From the NCBI GenBank assembly GCA_964557575.1, contig CAZLBC010000010.1:31825-95824 (forward strand): a stretch of DNA of 64,000 bases. Reading direction: 5' to 3'. The DNA is from CAZLBC01 sp964557575 (GTDB lineage: Bacteria > Planctomycetota > Phycisphaerae > SM23-33). The notes below the pieces were generated by a model. That model had not been told where the DNA came from. It was given only the letters and a program-made list of their open reading frames with translations, and made no database searches. Positions 61,623 to 64,000 of this stretch are shown here, piece after piece (position 1 is the stretch's first letter; each line of letters begins with the position of its first letter). The translations under genes and the position numbers were made by a program.

Positions 61623-61763
61623 AGTACACTCCTGCAGAAAGGCACACACTGAGGTTGCACTCCGGCTATTGGTAGACCTTTATTCTATATACTATATACA
61701 TGGTAAACGTCATTTCCGGAACGCGGGAAAAAAACTGCGCAAAAAGTGCGCGGCGACACCGGT

Positions 61764-61922
61764 GGGGCTGTTGAAAAAGCAGACCGTCGTCGAGAACGAG
61801 AGATTTTTTGTTCCGGCAAGAAACGAAAACAGTTGCATATTAGCACTATTCTGCTGTTTTCGTGACGCAGCCGGAGCGGAAAAGATACGTTCGCAGGCAG
61901 GTATTAGTTTTTCAACAGCCCC
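61764..61922. mobile_element. Foldback element, family B (159 bp)
   Basis: Perfect 15-bp terminal inverted repeats GGGGCTGTTGAAAAA and TTTTTCAACAGCCCC. The inner halves pair as TCCGGC/GCCGGA and ACGAAAACAG/CTGTTTTCGT. Its right end overlaps the stop of the DUF1080 gene. One copy; partial match of TTTCAACAGCC near 62720. Confidence 0.8.
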
Positions 61923-62545
61923 CGCGGCAGTTTTTTGATCCGGATATCCCTGAAGCGGACCTCCATGTTCCGGCCGGAGTGCATCTGCAGGGCGAAATGA
62001 CCGGCGGACCGGGAGGGATCGTCCGCCAGTTCGGCGGTCTTGACGCCGTTGACGCACGCGACCACGTGGCCGCCGTCGGCCCGTATGGTCATCTCGTTCC
62101 AGCCGTCCTTGAGAATCTTTTTTTCCTCGTCGGCCGTCGGCTTCTCGAGCCACCCCCGCCCGTAGCTCTCGTATATCCCGCCGACCCCGCTGCCGGGCAG
62201 CCCGACCTGGACCTGCAGCCCCCGGGCCTTGTCAGGCTTCTCGATGATCGTGCGGATGTAAAACCCGCTGTCGCCGGCGAGGCAGTTGAACGCGAACGTC
62301 ACGACGAAGTCATCGAACGTCTCGTCGCTGACGAGCAGGCCGTATTGCTTCGCTTTGTCGACCCGCCCGACGAACGCCCCGTCCTCGACGGTCCACTCGC
62401 CCGCCCCCACCGCGTGCCACCCGGCGAGCGTCTCACCGTCCATCAGCGGCGTGAACCCGTCCCCGGAGACCCCCGGCGACCCGCACGAAACGGCACCAAG
62501 GCATCCGGCCAAACCGATCGCTGAAACAAGTATCCCGCGTCCCAT
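61904..62545 (-). CDS. DUF1080-domain lipoprotein (3-keto-disaccharide hydrolase type)
   Basis: A 213-residue lipoprotein: VSAIGLAGCLGAVSC lipobox region, then the DUF1080 concanavalin-like fold with FTPLMDGETLAGWHAVGAGE, DFVVTFAFNCLAGDSGFYIR, and the end motif RNMEVRFRDIRIKKL. Members hydrolyse or bind 3-keto-glycosides. ATG 62545 has GGAGAGGAG upstream. The last residues GLLKN and the stop come from the inverted repeat end of the family B element. Confidence 0.85.
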   Translation of the reverse strand: MGRGILVSAIGLAGCLGAVSCGSPGVSGDGFTPLMDGETLAGWHAVGAGEWTVEDGAFVGRVDKAKQYGLLVSDETFDDFVVTFAFNCLAGDSGFYIRTIIEKPDKARGLQVQVGLPGSGVGGIYESYGRGWLEKPTADEEKKILKDGWNEMTIRADGGHVVACVNGVKTAELADDPSRSAGHFALQMHSGRNMEVRFRDIRIKKLPRGLLKN

Positions 62546-62707
62546 GCCGCGCTTCTCCTCTCCGGCCGGATTCGCTGACGACGGAACCGCCGCCGCCGGC
62601 CGATCCGAATTGTATCCCCTGCCCCCGCGCGGAACAAGGCCGCGGCGGCGAAACGGCTCAACGGAAAACACGGGTTGTTACCGCGTGTCGCCGCGTCTCG
62701 ATTCCCG

Positions 62708-62713
62708 TATAAT
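62708..62713 (+). promoter_or_regulatory. Candidate -10 box TATAAT
   Basis: TATAAT about 55 bases upstream of the oxidoreductase start. No clear -35 at normal spacing (a TTGTTA lies 27 bases away), so sigma factor type is uncertain. Confidence 0.35.
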
Positions 62714-62765
62714 ACTATTGTTTCAACAGCCTGTTACCAGACAGAAGACAGGCAGGGAGCGAGCC

Positions 62766-64000
62766 ATGAAGACAATCGACCGACGGTCATTCGTGCGGGG
62801 CGCAGCCGCCGTCATTCCCGCTTCGGCCGTCGGGGCCGGCGGCGCGACGGCCCCCGCGGAACGGATCGTCATGGGCTGCATCGGCACCGGCGGGCAGGGC
62901 ACGGGCAACATGCGGGCCTTCCTCGGCCGGAAGGACATGCAGGTGGTCGCCGTCTGCGACGTGGACGCCGCCCACCGCCGCCGGGCCCGGGACATCGTCA
63001 ACGCCAGGTACAAGAACGCCGACTGCCGGGAGTACACGGACTTCCGCGCCCTGCTGTCGCGGCCCGATATCGACACGGTCACGGTCTGCACCCCCGACCA
63101 CTGGCACGGCCTGATCTCCCTGGCCGCCGCACAGGCCGGCAAGGACATCTACTGCGAAAAGCCGCTGACCAACACGATTGCCGAGGGGAAGGCCCTCTAC
63201 GAGACGGTGCGGCGGTGCGGCGTCGTCCTGCAGACCGGCAGCCACGAGCGGTCCCGCCCGAATGCCCGGATGGCCTGCGAGCTGGTCCGCAACGGGCGGA
63301 TCGGGAAGCTGCACACCATTCAGATCAACCTCCCCTGCGACCAGGGGCACCACCTGCGGATCATCAACGACACGACCGTCTATACGCGGATGGACGTGCC
63401 CGCGGGTTTCGACTACGACCGGTGGCTGGGCCCGGCCCCCCGGGAGCCCTACACGAAAAACCGCTGCCACTTCTCCTGGCGGTTCGTCATGGACTACGGC
63501 GGCGGCGAGATGACCGACCGCGGCGCGCACGTCATCGACCTCGGCCAGCTCGGCAACGGCACCGACCACACCGGGCCGGTGACGCTGCGGTCCCGGGGCA
63601 CGCTGCCGAACAGCAACCTCTGGGACACCTTCTTCAACTACGATTTCGAATGCACCTACGCCGACGGCGTCCGCATGGTCGGCACGAGCGAAAACCCCCG
63701 GGGTGTGAAGTTCATCGGCACGGACGGGTGGATCTTCATCCACGTGCACGGCGGCAACCTCGCGGCGAGCAGCCGGGACCTGCTCCGCGAGGAGATCGGC
63801 GCCGGCGAGATCCACCTCGGGCGCAGCCCGGGCCACCACGCCAACTTCATCGACTGCGTCAAGAGCCGCCGGCGGCCCTTCGCCGACGTGGCGATCGGGT
63901 TCCACACGGCCGTCATCTGCCACCTGCTGAACATCTCGATGCAGCTCGGCGGCCGCGCGCTGCAGTGGGACCCGGAGCACTACCGCATCGTCGGCGACCC
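62766..64000 (+). CDS. Gfo/Idh/MocA-family oxidoreductase (partial, runs off the window)
   Basis: Tat-exported NAD(P)-dependent oxidoreductase, read to the window edge (about 411 residues, C-terminus missing). Tat signal DRRSFVRGAAAV; Rossmann GCIGTGGQGTGNM; VAVCDVDAAHRRRA; DTVTVCTPDHWHGLIS; the CEKPLTNT motif of Gfo/Idh/MocA enzymes. It oxidises or reduces a sugar or its keto form and, beside DUF1080, fits 3-keto-sugar metabolism (inference). GGGAGC ribosome site. Divergent from the DUF1080 gene, which suggests shared control. Confidence 0.9.
   Translation, partial: MKTIDRRSFVRGAAAVIPASAVGAGGATAPAERIVMGCIGTGGQGTGNMRAFLGRKDMQVVAVCDVDAAHRRRARDIVNARYKNADCREYTDFRALLSRPDIDTVTVCTPDHWHGLISLAAAQAGKDIYCEKPLTNTIAEGKALYETVRRCGVVLQTGSHERSRPNARMACELVRNGRIGKLHTIQINLPCDQGHHLRIINDTTVYTRMDVPAGFDYDRWLGPAPREPYTKNRCHFSWRFVMDYGGGEMTDRGAHVIDLGQLGNGTDHTGPVTLRSRGTLPNSNLWDTFFNYDFECTYADGVRMVGTSENPRGVKFIGTDGWIFIHVHGGNLAASSRDLLREEIGAGEIHLGRSPGHHANFIDCVKSRRRPFADVAIGFHTAVICHLLNISMQLGGRALQWDPEHYRIVGD

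Noticed and set aside
57684..61652. Very long plus-strand open frames opposite the giant FGE protein
   Set aside because: GC-rich third codon positions on the minus-strand gene remove stops on the other strand; no motifs or ribosome sites, and the minus frame has clear domains.
61764..61922. Hammerhead-like CTGANGA motif in foldback elements
   Set aside because: CTGACGA occurs only in family C copy 2, without the required stem II and GAAA in the right place; copy 1 has CTGACAA.

Overview
The window is GC-rich DNA (three 100-N placeholder gaps) from a bacterium that I place in the PVC superphylum, most likely Planctomycetota of Phycisphaerae type. The reasons are a DUF4175 protein, a UvrB/UvrC-motif protein, a fused AhbA/AhbB siroheme decarboxylase, an HzsA-like/cytochrome c/FGE giant protein, a methyltransferase-like/PQQ-repeat protein, and many Tat-signalled sulfatases and hydrolases. 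No rRNA or other decisive taxonomic marker is present, so this is inference from gene content. The assembly is probably a metagenome contig: the gaps sit in a hexanucleotide repeat, and a C14G13 palindrome looks like a possible join artefact.

Left third (1-19.7 kb), housekeeping: HU-like protein, DUF434 protein, DUF4175 membrane protein with a long GQGQGE tail, an alpha/beta esterase, fused siroheme decarboxylase, SurE, a DinG-type helicase, HolA, a 56-aa lipoprotein below usual size cut-offs, tRNA-Met, an M48 membrane protease, ThiC behind a TPP riboswitch with an intrinsic terminator, a UvrB/UvrC-motif protein, a lipoprotein, a zinc-ribbon/DedA-like protein, TadA, and a VapBC-type toxin-antitoxin pair.

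Middle and right (19.7-64 kb), accessory: secreted enzymes for complex, sulfated, acetylated, fucosylated or sialylated glycans and possibly glycoproteins. These are a sialidase, two sulfatases, a heparinase-like lyase, a broken sialate O-acetylesterase, a GH95 fucosidase, a barrel/HEAT protein, an M66-like peptidase, several esterases, a DUF1080 lipoprotein and a Gfo/Idh/MocA oxidoreductase. A XylR-type regulator sits in the middle. They are interspersed with AT-richer, probably acquired genes (SAM methyltransferase, cohesin-like protein, NTF2-like lipoprotein), two B12/radical SAM proteins and an APC permease fused to a PTS EIIA-like domain.

The most unusual feature is a set of 151-163 bp foldback elements with terminal inverted repeats. 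One sequence occurs twice with no difference; one of these copies interrupts the sialate O-acetylesterase so precisely that removing it restores the frame. Two other families have the same length and hairpin design, and three families share a purine internal loop with G-A steps at the same place in the stem. In two genes the element end supplies the C-terminal residues or the stop codon. Other dispersed repeats carry a shared leader plus signal-peptide start, pointing to recombination among leader sequences.
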